Origin: JBBIPZ01 sp037442505 [NCBI: Deltaproteobacteria bacterium]
GTDB taxonomy: Bacteria > CALINM01
DNA length: 64,000 nt
Reading direction: 5' to 3'
Assembly (NCBI GenBank): GCA_037442505.1
Contig: JBBIPZ010000001.1
Location: forward strand, 52,368-116,367
The stretch's first letter is position 1; every line of letters begins with the position of its first letter. Of this stretch, positions 26,003-34,102 are shown one piece after another. The position numbers and the translations under genes are program-made. The notes under the pieces were generated by a model. That model was given only the letters and a program-made list of their open reading frames with translations, did no database searches and was not told where the DNA came from.

Positions 26003-27243
26003 TTCGTATCCTTAATTCTTTTTAGCCTCTCTAACAAGACCTTTTCGTGTCCAATCTCCTTAGGCTTATAGTAACGTTTATTTTTTAACAAATCAGGAAG
26101 ACAGACAAAATTTTTTACAATTCCACCTTCGTAATCGTGGGGATACTTATACTCTTTACCGTATCCCTGTTGTTTCATCATCTTTGTAACAGGATTAATA
26201 AGTGACATTGGGGGTGGCAATGCACCGTATCTATTTACATCATCTTTTGCATCGAGATAGGCAAGATAGGAAGCATTGCTTTTGGGTGCCAGAGCAAGAT
26301 ATGTTACCGCTTGTGAAATAGGAATAAAGCCCTCTGGCATGCCTATCGCATGAAACGCATAATGAGCAGATGTTGCTATCATTAATGCATGCGGATCCGC
26401 ATTGCCGATATCCTCAGAGGCAAAAATCATCATTCTCCTTAAAATAAAATAGATATCTTCTCCTGACTCTATCATTCTTGCAAGATAATATATTGCTGCG
26501 TCAGGATCTGAAGCACGCATACTTTTAATAAAAGCAGAAATTAGACTGTAATGATAGTCGCCTTTTTTATCGTAAGATACAGTATTTGAGATGATGTTCT
26601 TTAGTGATTCAACGGTAATATCATCAGAGTAGTTTTTCAAAACAATTTCAAGCATGTTAAGGGCTACTCTTGCATCTCCACTCGCAGTCTGAGCAATGAA
26701 TTGTAGAACTTCATCGCTTAAAGTTATATCTTTAAACTCCTTTTTAATTGCGGTTTGTAAAATCTTAAGAAGAGAAGTTTCAGTTAAATGTTTTAGTTGA
26801 ATAACCTTTATGCGTGAAAGCAAGGGGGCGTTGATATAAAAAGACGGATTTTCTGTTGTTGTGGCAAGAAATATAATTACACCATTTTCAATCCATGGTA
26901 AAAATGCGTCTTGTTGAGCTTTGTTAAAACGATGTATTTCGTCAACGAAGATGATCGTTTTTTTTCCATTAAAGTTAAATCTTTTATTGGCTTCCTCGAT
27001 AAATTCTTTAACTTCCTTGATTGTAGACGTAACCGCTGAAAAAACCTTATATGGTAAGCCAGTATTTTTAGCTATAAGCATTGCAATGCTTGTTTTGCCA
27101 ATACCAGGCGGACCAACAAACACCATAGAAGGTATGTCACCCATCTCGATAGCAGAAAAAAGCCATTTTTGAGACAAAAATTCTTCCTGTCCGATAATCT
27201 CTTCAAAGGTTTTTGGACGCATCCTGTATGCCAGAGGTTCCAT
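25999..27243 (-). CDS. rarA: Replication-associated recombination protein A (RarA/MgsA), AAA+ ATPase
   Basis: The 414-residue clamp-loader-like ATPase begins PLAYRMRPKTFEEIIGQEEFL. It has Walker A GPPGIGKTS near residue 45, Walker B IIFVDEIHRFNKAQQDAFLPWIE near 98, sensor 1 ATTENPSF and sensor 2 SGDARVALNMLE. The C-terminal tetramerisation domain (ASEDIGNADPHALMIA, GYGKEYKYPHDYEGG) is diagnostic. RarA acts at stalled replication forks. The downstream glycosidase-like gene overlaps its stop by four bases, but no functional link is evident. Confidence 0.95.
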   Translation of the reverse strand: MEPLAYRMRPKTFEEIIGQEEFLSQKWLFSAIEMGDIPSMVFVGPPGIGKTSIAMLIAKNTGLPYKVFSAVTSTIKEVKEFIEEANKRFNFNGKKTIIFVDEIHRFNKAQQDAFLPWIENGVIIFLATTTENPSFYINAPLLSRIKVIQLKHLTETSLLKILQTAIKKEFKDITLSDEVLQFIAQTASGDARVALNMLEIVLKNYSDDITVESLKNIISNTVSYDKKGDYHYSLISAFIKSMRASDPDAAIYYLARMIESGEDIYFILRRMMIFASEDIGNADPHALMIATSAHYAFHAIGMPEGFIPISQAVTYLALAPKSNASYLAYLDAKDDVNRYGALPPPMSLINPVTKMMKQQGYGKEYKYPHDYEGGIVKNFVCLPDLLKNKRYYKPKEIGHEKVLLERLKRIKDTK

Positions 27244-27294
27244 ACCAAAATTATGACATAGTTAGTGATAAAAAAAAAGAGTTACTCGAATAGT

Positions 27295-27355
27295 GCACTT
27301 TAGATGAAGCACTTTAGATGTTTGCTTGACAAAAGAAACGTTTTTCGTAGATAAT
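27295..27355 (+). promoter_or_regulatory. tRNA-Val promoter with an upstream 12-bp direct repeat
   Basis: TTGACA (27326-27331) is followed by TAGATA (27348-27353, 16-base spacer) or GATAAT (27350-27355, 18-base spacer), placing transcription a few bases before the tRNA. Just upstream, GCACTTTAGATG occurs twice in tandem (27295-27306 and 27309-27320), two bases apart. Confidence 0.6.
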
Positions 27356-27369
27356 AAAAACTAATTGTT

Positions 27370-27441
27370 GGGCGATTAACTCAGAGGGAGAGTGCTACCT
27401 TCACACGGTAGAAGTCACTGGTTCGAATCCAGTATCGCCCA
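27370..27441 (+). tRNA. tRNA-Val (anticodon CAC)
   Basis: A full cloverleaf is visible. The acceptor stem GGGCGAT pairs with ATCGCCC, the D loop contains AACTCAGAGGGAGAG, and the anticodon stem CTACC/GGTAG encloses TTCACAC with anticodon CAC (27402-27404). The T arm is ACTGG-TTCGAAT-CCAGT. The discriminator base is A and the CCA end is not encoded. It reads the valine codon GUG. Confidence 0.95.
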
Positions 27442-27531
27442 CTTTACCAAATTAAGACCTTTTTCAAAAATCTCATACACTGGTACACATCCCCAGACCC
27501 CGGATGTCAAGTTTTCAATTTATAAAAAATT

Positions 27532-27558
27532 TTTAAAATCATTTCCAGTGATTTTAAA
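27532..27558. terminator. AT-rich hairpin downstream of tRNA-Val
   Basis: TTTAAAATCA (27532-27541) pairs perfectly with TGATTTTAAA (27549-27558) around a 7-base loop. It may end the tRNA transcript on the plus strand and the small minus-strand gene at 27590. The stem is weak and no long T run follows. Confidence 0.45.
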
Positions 27559-27589
27559 GACCTTTGCAAGGTTTTGCTAATGTCTTTAG

Positions 27590-27793
27590 CTATTCCGCTA
27601 CTTTTAGTGCCTTTTCAAATACCTCGTTGAGCTTTAATGACTGTTTATATGCTTCAAAAAGCAGCATTGCGAGCTCTGTTTTACCTGAAATTTCCATCTT
27701 ATTTGCCCAAGCCCTGTAGTTTTCTGCATGTTCGATATTATGTGTTTTCCAGTGTTCTAATAGCTTATGTATTTTTTGAAAGTCATCGTGCAT
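27590..27793 (-). CDS. Short all-helical conserved protein (HW..HN..HA type)
   Basis: The 67-residue product is predicted to be two or three helices, with the pattern LLEHWKTHNIEHAENYRAWANKM followed by ELAMLLFEAYKQSLKLNEVFEKAL. The HWxxHNxxHAxxxxxWA pattern resembles a short domain I recall from nickel- and cobalt-related proteins of anaerobes (DUF8180-like). That assignment is from memory and tentative. The conserved His residues could bind metal. It is a single gene with no tight neighbours, about 120 bases from the CGGC gene. Confidence 0.7.
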   Translation of the reverse strand: MHDDFQKIHKLLEHWKTHNIEHAENYRAWANKMEISGKTELAMLLFEAYKQSLKLNEVFEKALKVAE

Positions 27794-27916
27794 AAATAAC
27801 CCCTTAATTTTTTTACAATTATAAGGGCAATTTACAATAAAAGCAATGTCTAAACAAATCTTAACTGACTAAAATTCGCTAAAGATAAAAAGCGTTAAAA
27901 AGATTAAGGTTAATTA

Positions 27917-28423
27917 TCAGTGATGCGTACCTTCAACGACTTCAACACCCTGTTTTTCGATATCTTTCTTTATCAACTCTTTAAAAGGGCACTTAGGGTA
28001 ATCTCCTTCAAAAAGCATACATGATGCTAAATGTATGACTTTTATGTCAAAGTTTTTAAGTGTTTGAACAAGCCTGTGAACTCTACGACCCGAGCATCCA
28101 CCACAGGTAAAAAATCCGATTAACTCCACCTTTTTGCCTTTATAACGTTCAAAATAGACCCTCTTATCATTAAAGGCTTTCAGGCATCCAACGCCGGGGC
28201 ACGTTTCTGAAACAATGTTACATCTAACTATTGCTATATTAATAACATCTTCTTTCTTATCGGTAGCGCCAAGGTATTTTTCTTTCGCCTTCTGGTAGAT
28301 ATCTATATCAACTACCTCTTTGCCTTCCTTCTTAGCCATTTCTTCAATAGCCTTTTTTGCCATCTTTCTAACAAAAAAAGGTATTTTTTCTAACTCTTTT
28401 TCAGCATCTTCGTTCCATTTCAT
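27917..28423 (-). CDS. PCP_red-CGGC domain fusion protein
   Basis: The 168-residue protein joins two domains. Residues 1-50 (WNEDAEKELEKIPFFVRKMAKKAIEEMA) match the small PCP_red helical domain found at the C terminus of protochlorophyllide reductase ChlB/BchB and on other redox proteins. From about 60 to 160 it is a CGGC domain with multiple Cys, including ETCPGVGC, FFTCGGCSGR and ASCMLFEGDYPKCPF. The Cys and His suggest a metal or Fe-S site; the function is unknown. It follows hcp on the same strand across a G7/C7 hairpin, so a role in nitrosative or redox stress is possible. Confidence 0.85.
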   Translation of the reverse strand: MKWNEDAEKELEKIPFFVRKMAKKAIEEMAKKEGKEVVDIDIYQKAKEKYLGATDKKEDVINIAIVRCNIVSETCPGVGCLKAFNDKRVYFERYKGKKVELIGFFTCGGCSGRRVHRLVQTLKNFDIKVIHLASCMLFEGDYPKCPFKELIKKDIEKQGVEVVEGTHH

Positions 28424-28457
28424 TTTATTTTATCCTCTCTGAATCGAAAAGTATAAT

Positions 28458-28474
28458 GGGGGGGATTCCCCCCC
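28458..28474 (-). terminator. G7/C7 hairpin between hcp and the CGGC gene
   Basis: Seven G (28458-28464) and seven C (28468-28474) flank ATT, giving a very stable short hairpin in the 60-base gap. On the minus strand only a weak T-containing stretch follows, so it may attenuate rather than stop transcription from hcp. Confidence 0.6.
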
Positions 28475-28483
28475 AGCATTTTA

Positions 28484-29779
28484 CTATTTTTCGGTTAAAA
28501 TTGCCCTGATATCTTCATCAGGTGTAGTGATTGGTTTTAGATCAAACTTCTCCTGAAGCACCTTTAATACATTAGGTGTTACAAAGGCTGGCAAAGATGG
28601 ACCGATGCGAATACCTTTAATATCAAGTGCTAACAATGTTAAAAGTATTGCCACTGCCTTTTGTTCAAACCAGGAAAGTATTAACGAAAGTGGTAAATCA
28701 TTCACATCGCAATGAAAAGCCTTTGCAAGTGCTAATGCAACCTGAATAGCACTGTAAGCATTGTTACATTGTCCGATATCAATAAGTCTTGGAATACCAT
28801 CAATGCTGCCAAAATCAAGTTTGTTAAACCTATATTTGCCGCAAGCAAGAGTTAGTATTATGCTATCTTGAGGAACCTTTTCTGCAAATTCAGTGTAGTA
28901 GTTTCTGCCTGGGCGTGCGCCATCGCATCCTCCTATCAGGTAAAAATGTTTAATTTTGCCTGATTCAATGGCAGCAATAATCTTGTCTGCTAAACCAAGA
29001 ATAGCGGTATGATGAAAGCCCGTCATAATCTTTTTCCCTGGTGTTTCTGGTAAAGGTTTGGTTTTGAGTGTCTTTTCGATTAGTGGAGTAAAATCCCTGT
29101 TTTTTATATGTGTTGCCCCCGGCACAGCCGCTACGCCACATGTAAAGAGTCTATCCTTGTAGCTCTCTTTCGGGATTAAAATACAGTTAGTCGTTGCTAA
29201 TATTGTACCTGAAAACTCATCAAACTCTCTTTTTTGCTCTTGCCAGGCTCCACCGTAGTTGCCTACTAAATGTTTAAATTTTCTCAATTCTGGATATGAA
29301 TGTGCTGGCAACATCTCTCCATGGGTGTAAACATAGATATTTTTGCCCTCGGTCTGTTTTAATAGCTCATAAAGGTCTAAAAGGTCATGACCGGTGACTA
29401 AAATTCCGTAACCTGCCTTCGTGCCAGTACTTACTTCTACGGGTGTAGGATTACCAAAACGCTCGCAGTTTGCTCTGTCTAATAGTTCCATCGCCTTTAA
29501 GTTCATCATACCGCATTTTAAGACAGCCTCGATGTGATCATTAAGGTCAAATGACACATTTGTTAACGTTTTAAAAAGACCTTCCATCAGGAAGTCATCT
29601 ACCTCTGTGTCACGATAACCTAACTCTTTTGCGTGATAAGCATAAGCTGCGACACCTTTCAACCCATAAATCAAAATTTCCTGCAGCGAATTAATATCCG
29701 GGTCTTTACCACAAACACCCATTGTTGTACATGCTAAGCCTTGAGCTGTTTGTTCGCATTGATTACAAAACATACTCAT
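28484..29779 (-). CDS. hcp: Hybrid cluster protein / hydroxylamine reductase, short form
   Basis: The 431-residue protein has the N-terminal Fe-S Cys set (MSMFCNQCEQTAQGLACTTMGVCGK) and hybrid-cluster ligands in THGEMLPAH, NCILIP, YLIGGCDGARPGRNYYTEF and ILTLACGKYRFN. Hcp reduces NO or hydroxylamine in the cytosol of anaerobes. Typical Hcp is about 550 residues; this one lacks roughly 100 residues after the first helical domain, as in the short class described in some thermophiles and archaea. It is divergent from an Rrf2 regulator, with a TTGAC-N4-GTCAA palindrome between them. Confidence 0.93.
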   Translation of the reverse strand: MSMFCNQCEQTAQGLACTTMGVCGKDPDINSLQEILIYGLKGVAAYAYHAKELGYRDTEVDDFLMEGLFKTLTNVSFDLNDHIEAVLKCGMMNLKAMELLDRANCERFGNPTPVEVSTGTKAGYGILVTGHDLLDLYELLKQTEGKNIYVYTHGEMLPAHSYPELRKFKHLVGNYGGAWQEQKREFDEFSGTILATTNCILIPKESYKDRLFTCGVAAVPGATHIKNRDFTPLIEKTLKTKPLPETPGKKIMTGFHHTAILGLADKIIAAIESGKIKHFYLIGGCDGARPGRNYYTEFAEKVPQDSIILTLACGKYRFNKLDFGSIDGIPRLIDIGQCNNAYSAIQVALALAKAFHCDVNDLPLSLILSWFEQKAVAILLTLLALDIKGIRIGPSLPAFVTPNVLKVLQEKFDLKPITTPDEDIRAILTEK

Positions 29780-29807
29780 TTGTATCCTCCTTTTGTGTTT
29801 TTCTTTT

Positions 29808-29849
29808 AATATACACTAAAATAAAATCTTATAAATTGACTAATGTCAA
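29808..29849 (-). promoter_or_regulatory. hcp promoter with FNR/CRP-family-type operator
   Basis: A perfect 14-bp palindrome TTGAC-TAAT-GTCAA lies at 29836-29849. On the minus strand TATATT (29813-29808) is a good -10 box. The predicted start near 29801 puts the palindrome centre at about -41.5, the class II activator position of FNR/CRP-family regulators. The same palindrome occurs ahead of the octahaem cytochrome gene. It lies near -60 for the Rrf2 gene on the other strand. Confidence 0.7.
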
Positions 29850-29867
29850 ATGACAAAAATTTTTTTC

Positions 29868-29895
29868 TTGACTTAATAAATAGATTTTGTTTAAT
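29868..29895 (+). promoter_or_regulatory. Promoter of the Rrf2-family regulator gene
   Basis: TTGACT (29868-29873) and TTTAAT (29890-29895) with a 16-base spacer form a sigma-70-like promoter about 30 bases ahead of the regulator's ATG. The FNR-type palindrome lies just upstream. Confidence 0.6.
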
Positions 29896-29923
29896 AAAAA
29901 TACGTACAATTTTGGGGGAAAAT

Positions 29924-30379
29924 ATGAAATTATCTACAAAAGTCAGGTATGGTGTAAGGGCAATTTTTGATCTTGCGTATCACTGCGGCGGTGATACAGG
30001 TCAGGTAAAGGATATTGCTGTTAGACAAAATATATCTCCACGGTATCTTGAGCAGATATTTCATCGTCTTAAAAAGGCTGGAATAGTGAGAAGTGAAAGA
30101 GGTCCAAAAGGTGGATATGTACTTATTAAAAAGACAAGCGAAATTACTCTTGCAGATATATACAAAGCGACTGAAGGACCTTTCGGGCTTGTTCCTTGTA
30201 AAAAGAAAAACAAAAAATGTCAGAATATCGAGGATTGTATTGTAAATCCAGTATGGGATAAATTAACCGAAAATATAGAGGAACTTTTTAAATCCATTAC
30301 AATTCAAGATTTATGTTCGATTGCCGAAAAGATGAACATCCCTCGAGAGATTGATAAAAAGTACATGTATTTTATTTAA
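29924..30379 (+). CDS. Rrf2-family transcriptional regulator (IscR/NsrR-like)
   Basis: The 151-residue regulator begins MKLSTKVRYGVRAIFDLA, the standard Rrf2 winged-helix start. RQNISPRYLEQIFHRLKKAGIVRSERGPKGGYVL forms the recognition helix and wing. Three Cys near residues 90-105 (PCKKKNKKCQNIEDC) occupy the Fe-S cluster position of IscR and NsrR, though the spacing C-x6-C-x5-C is slightly longer than in IscR. Being divergent from hcp, it may sense NO or Fe-S status and control that gene. The start at 29924 is chosen from the family N terminus and GGGGG upstream. Confidence 0.92.
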   Translation: MKLSTKVRYGVRAIFDLAYHCGGDTGQVKDIAVRQNISPRYLEQIFHRLKKAGIVRSERGPKGGYVLIKKTSEITLADIYKATEGPFGLVPCKKKNKKCQNIEDCIVNPVWDKLTENIEELFKSITIQDLCSIAEKMNIPREIDKKYMYFI

Positions 30380-30436
30380 TGGGCACGGGTTTATTTTTTT
30401 TCGAATTGGCCAATAATTTTCAATCTCGCTTCATTT

Positions 30437-30480
30437 TTAACCAAATCTTAACAAAAAGAAAATAATCTTTTAAAACAAAC
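30437..30480 (+). promoter_or_regulatory. Pho-box-like direct repeats upstream of pstS
   Basis: TTAACC (30437-30442) and TTAACA (30448-30453) stand exactly 11 bases apart, and a related TTAAAACA starts at 30470, two periods further on. This matches the 11-base direct-repeat spacing bound by PhoB/PhoP-type regulators, especially the TTAACA form. The -10 region is probably within TAAATTATAA (30491-30500). The operon encodes its own PhoB and PhoR. Confidence 0.6.
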
Positions 30481-30521
30481 CTCCTATTCTTAAATTATAA
30501 AAAATAAAATTGGAGGTTTGT

Positions 30522-31535
30522 ATGAACATTATGAAATCCTTTTTAGTTACTCTGATGGTTTTTCTATCTTTTGTGACGGCTAAGGCTTCCGACACTTTAA
30601 ATGGTGCAGGTGCAACATTTCCTTACCCACTTTATTCATCCTGGGCTTATCATTACGAGAAAGAGAAGGGAATTAAAGTTAACTATCAGTCAATTGGCTC
30701 AGGCGGTGGTGTGAGACAGATTTTTAACAGAACTGTAGATTTTGGTGCTTCTGATGATGCTTTGACACCAGAAAATATTGAAAAAAACAGACTCCTGCAA
30801 TGGCCACAGGTTATTGGTGGGATTGTGCTTGCAGTGAATATTCCTGGTATAAGATCGGAGCAACTTGTTTTAGATGCCAGCACTGTTTGTAAAATCTATC
30901 TTGGAGATATCAAATTCTGGGATGATGAAAGAATCAAAGCTCTTAATAAATCTGTATCCTTGCCAAAAAAAGAGATAATACCAGTTTACAGGTCTGACGG
31001 CTCTGGAACTACAGCAGTTTTTACTCATTACTTAGCTGAGGCTTGCAGTGATTTCAAGCAAAAAGTAGGTGAAGGTAAGTCTGTTAGCTGGCCCGCCGGA
31101 ATTGGTGGCAAAGGTAACGAAGGTGTTGCAAATTATGTGAAAAGAACAGAATATTCTGTTGGTTATGTTGAGTTTGCCTATGCAAAGCAGAATAAATTAA
31201 ATTATACGCTATTAAAAAATCCTGCGGGTAATATAGTAAAGCCAAGTCTCAAATCCTTTTCTGAAGCAGCAAAATACGGTGACTATAATCCAGAAAAGCA
31301 TTTTTATACCTGGATAACAAACACAAAAGGTAAAAATACCTGGCCTGTTGCTGCTGCTACAAACATTTTAGTCGCTAAAGAAAAACAAGATGTTAATAAA
31401 AAAGTTACAAAGTTCTTCGATTGGGCATTCTCAAGCAAGGCTGACAAGTTAGCAGAAAATCTTATTTATGCACCGTTACCAGAGACCCTAAAAAATAAAG
31501 TTCGTGAATACTGGAGAAAGAATGGCATCTATTGA
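30522..31535 (+). CDS. pstS: Phosphate ABC transporter substrate-binding protein PstS
   Basis: The 337-residue periplasmic protein has a signal peptide (about 1-23, cleavage after TAKA). It has the PstS phosphate-binding motifs LNGAGATFPYPLYSSWAYHYEK, YQSIGSGGGVRQI, VDFGASDDAL and YRSDGSGTTAVFTHYL. It captures phosphate and delivers it to PstCA. ATG at 30522 follows TTGGAGG. The ten bases GGAGGTTTGT just before the ATG are repeated inverted at 30475-30484. The 3' end overlaps pstC by 14 bases. It is the first gene of pstSCAB-phoU-phoB-phoR. Confidence 0.97.
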   Translation: MNIMKSFLVTLMVFLSFVTAKASDTLNGAGATFPYPLYSSWAYHYEKEKGIKVNYQSIGSGGGVRQIFNRTVDFGASDDALTPENIEKNRLLQWPQVIGGIVLAVNIPGIRSEQLVLDASTVCKIYLGDIKFWDDERIKALNKSVSLPKKEIIPVYRSDGSGTTAVFTHYLAEACSDFKQKVGEGKSVSWPAGIGGKGNEGVANYVKRTEYSVGYVEFAYAKQNKLNYTLLKNPAGNIVKPSLKSFSEAAKYGDYNPEKHFYTWITNTKGKNTWPVAAATNILVAKEKQDVNKKVTKFFDWAFSSKADKLAENLIYAPLPETLKNKVREYWRKNGIY

Positions 31536-32505
31536 TCAGGACAGTAAAGATAATACAAACATTACGGGAGCAAATTTAAAAGGCTCTCGTTTTATTGACT
31601 CTTTTTTTCATTTTTTAACAGCTATTGCTTCTTTTTCAATAATTTTGATAATAATGGGTATCATAGCTGTTTTGTTGAAAGAGTCTTTTCTTGCTATTTC
31701 TAAGTTTGGTTTTTTTAAATTCGTATTTTCTACAAAATGGGACCCAGTAAGAGAAGTTTTTGGAGCAGGTGTGCCCTTATATGGAACTTTACTTACTACA
31801 TTACTTGCTCTCATCTTTGCTATCCCTATTTCACTGGGTGTGGCTATATTTGTTACAGAAATTGCCCCTGAGAAAATTAGAGGTTTTGTTGGAGGTGCTA
31901 TAGAGCTTTTAGCTGCAATTCCAAGTATTATTTACGGTATGTGGGGAGTTTTTACGCTTGCACCAATTATGGCAAAATATATAGAACCCTTTCTCAAAGA
32001 TACACTTGGAAACTTGCCAGTATTTAACACTCTTTTCAGGGGAACACCTATCGGACTTGATTTATTTACAGCAGGTATTGTATTAGGCATAATGATAATC
32101 CCCTTTGCAGCAAGCATTGCAAGGGATTCGATTAACCTGACACCAAAAATTTTAAAAGAATCGGCTTATGCGATGGGAACAACCCATTGGGAAGTTATAA
32201 AAGATATCATTTTACCTCACTCAAAGTTTGGCATTTTTAGTGGCATAGTGATATCTCTTGGTCGTGCTTTAGGCGAGACGATGGCCGTTGCCTTTGTTCT
32301 TGGAAACAAAAATAAAATAGCCACATCCCTCTTTGATGCAACAACAACTGTTACAGTTAAGTTGGCAAACGAGTTTACTGAAGCAGATAAAGACATTTAT
32401 CTATCATCATTATTTTACCTTGTACTGTTACTGTTCATAATGAGCTTTGTTATTTTAGCTTTTTCAAAGTTCTTGCTTATGAAATACAAGAAGGAACGGG
32501 TATGA
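31522..32505 (+). CDS. pstC: Phosphate ABC transporter permease PstC
   Basis: The 327-residue inner-membrane permease has about six to seven helices. It shows the ABC permease loop DSINLTPKILKESAYAMGTTHWEVIKDIILPHS, typical of PstC, and SLGRALGETMAVAFVLGN. A first helix at about 30-60 is followed by a periplasmic segment. With PstA it forms the phosphate channel. ATG at 31522 follows GGAG and lies within the end of pstS, implying translational coupling. It overlaps pstA by four bases. Confidence 0.96.
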   Translation: MASIDQDSKDNTNITGANLKGSRFIDSFFHFLTAIASFSIILIIMGIIAVLLKESFLAISKFGFFKFVFSTKWDPVREVFGAGVPLYGTLLTTLLALIFAIPISLGVAIFVTEIAPEKIRGFVGGAIELLAAIPSIIYGMWGVFTLAPIMAKYIEPFLKDTLGNLPVFNTLFRGTPIGLDLFTAGIVLGIMIIPFAASIARDSINLTPKILKESAYAMGTTHWEVIKDIILPHSKFGIFSGIVISLGRALGETMAVAFVLGNKNKIATSLFDATTTVTVKLANEFTEADKDIYLSSLFYLVLLLFIMSFVILAFSKFLLMKYKKERV

Positions 32506-33341
32506 CAGGAATAAAATACAGAAAGTTAAAAAGTAATTTTTTCTTCACCCTTTGTACGTTTATGACCCTAATTGGACTTTTTTTTCTTGTTTACATCCTT
32601 GCTGATATACTTATCCATGGAATTAAGGGATTTAATTTAGATCTCTTTTTTAAAGATCCCGCTCCTGCTGGTGAAGAGGGAGGAGGACTAAGAAACGCCT
32701 TTATTGGGCATCTTTTAATTACTCTTGTTGCTGTATTAATTGGAGTGCCTTTAGGTGTTTTAGGTGGAACCTATCTTGCCGAGTATGGAAGAAACAAATG
32801 CATCTCAAAGTTTATAAGTACTCTGGCAGACATTATGGTTAGTGTACCAGCTATTGTTATTGGCACATTTGTTTATGCCATAGGTGTAAAACCTTTTGGG
32901 AATTTCAACGGCTGGGCTGGCTCAGTTGCCCTTGCAATAATTATGCTTCCCATCATTATAAGAACTACTGAGAATATGCTTTCACTTATTCCATGGAGTT
33001 TAAGAGAGGCTGCTTTTGCCCTTGGAGCACCTTATTATAAAGTAATTTTCCAGGTTGTATATCGTGGTGCAAAGACGGGAATACTTACAGGAATTTTACT
33101 TTCCATAGCAAGGGTAATTGGTGAGGCAGCACCATTACTTTTTACTTCCTTTAACAACAATTTCTTCTCCACCGATATGAGTAAACCTGTTGCATCTCTT
33201 ACAGTTACTATCTTTCAGTATGCGACAGGGCCTTATGATACCTGGCACTCTCAAGCTTGGGCAGCGTCATTAGTCATAACTTTGACGATATTAGCAATTA
33301 CAATAATCAGTAGAATTATTTTAAAAGGAAGAGCAAAATGA
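32502..33341 (+). CDS. pstA: Phosphate ABC transporter permease PstA
   Basis: The 279-residue permease has about six helices. Its marks are [36 protein letters not shown] near residue 60, [28 protein letters not shown] near 165 (the loop contacting PstB) and [17 protein letters not shown] near 205. It pairs with PstC in the inner membrane. Overlaps of four bases on both sides place it firmly in the pst operon. Confidence 0.96.
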   Translation: MTGIKYRKLKSNFFFTLCTFMTLIGLFFLVYILADILIHGIKGFNLDLFFKDPAPAGEEGGGLRNAFIGHLLITLVAVLIGVPLGVLGGTYLAEYGRNKCISKFISTLADIMVSVPAIVIGTFVYAIGVKPFGNFNGWAGSVALAIIMLPIIIRTTENMLSLIPWSLREAAFALGAPYYKVIFQVVYRGAKTGILTGILLSIARVIGEAAPLLFTSFNNNFFSTDMSKPVASLTVTIFQYATGPYDTWHSQAWAASLVITLTILAITIISRIILKGRAK

Positions 33342-34102
33342 AAAATAGTATTGAAATTGAAGCAAAGAATCTCTCCTTCTATTACAACGGCGAGACAAAG
33401 GCTTTAAAGTCGGTAAACATTGCCATTTACAAAAATTTAGTAACGGCATTGATTGGTCCTTCGGGATGTGGCAAAACAACATTGCTTAGATGTTTTAACA
33501 GGATGCATGATCTCTATCCAAAAAATAGATACGAAGGAGAAATTATTTTCAAGGGAGAAAATATTTTCTCGCCTCACATTGATTTAATTGAACTTCGAAG
33601 CAAAATAGGTATGGTTTTCCAGAAGCCTACCCCCTTTCCAATGACAATTTTTGATAACATTGCTTACGGCCTAAGACTCAGAGGTATTAAAAATAAAACT
33701 GATATTAAAGACAGAGTTGAGAAAGCTCTTAAGGAAGCAGCATTGTTTGATGAAGTTAAAGATAAATTGAATGCTAATGCTATAGAGCTTTCAGGTGGAC
33801 AGCAACAAAGATTAGTAATAGCAAGGGCTCTTGCAGTAGAACCAGAAATACTTTTGTTTGATGAACCGACATCTGCTTTAGACCCCATATCTACAGCCAA
33901 AATTGAAGAGCTCATATCGGAGCTAAAGAAAACAGTCACGATAATCATTGTTACCCATAATATGCAACAGGCAGGAAGAATTTCCGACTGGACAGGCTTC
34001 ATGATGCTTGGAGAGCTTATTGAGTATGATAAGACTGAAAAAATCTTTACCTCACCTTCAAAAAAATTAACAGAAGAATACATAACAGGGAGATTTGGAT
34101 AA
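33338..34102 (+). CDS. pstB: Phosphate ABC transporter ATP-binding protein PstB
   Basis: The 254-residue ATPase powers phosphate uptake. It has Walker [20 protein letters not shown] near 38 (the FNRMHDL continuation is specific to PstB), the Q loop in [11 protein letters not shown], the ABC signature [16 protein letters not shown] near 148, Walker [14 protein letters not shown] and the switch His in [10 protein letters not shown]. The stop overlaps the phoU start by one base. Confidence 0.97.
   Translation: MKNSIEIEAKNLSFYYNGETKALKSVNIAIYKNLVTALIGPSGCGKTTLLRCFNRMHDLYPKNRYEGEIIFKGENIFSPHIDLIELRSKIGMVFQKPTPFPMTIFDNIAYGLRLRGIKNKTDIKDRVEKALKEAALFDEVKDKLNANAIELSGGQQQRLVIARALAVEPEILLFDEPTSALDPISTAKIEELISELKKTVTIIIVTHNMQQAGRISDWTGFMMLGELIEYDKTEKIFTSPSKKLTEEYITGRFG

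Noticed and set aside
27441-27590. Integration site at tRNA-Val
   Set aside because: No repeat of the tRNA 3' end and no integrase gene were seen in the neighbouring sequence.
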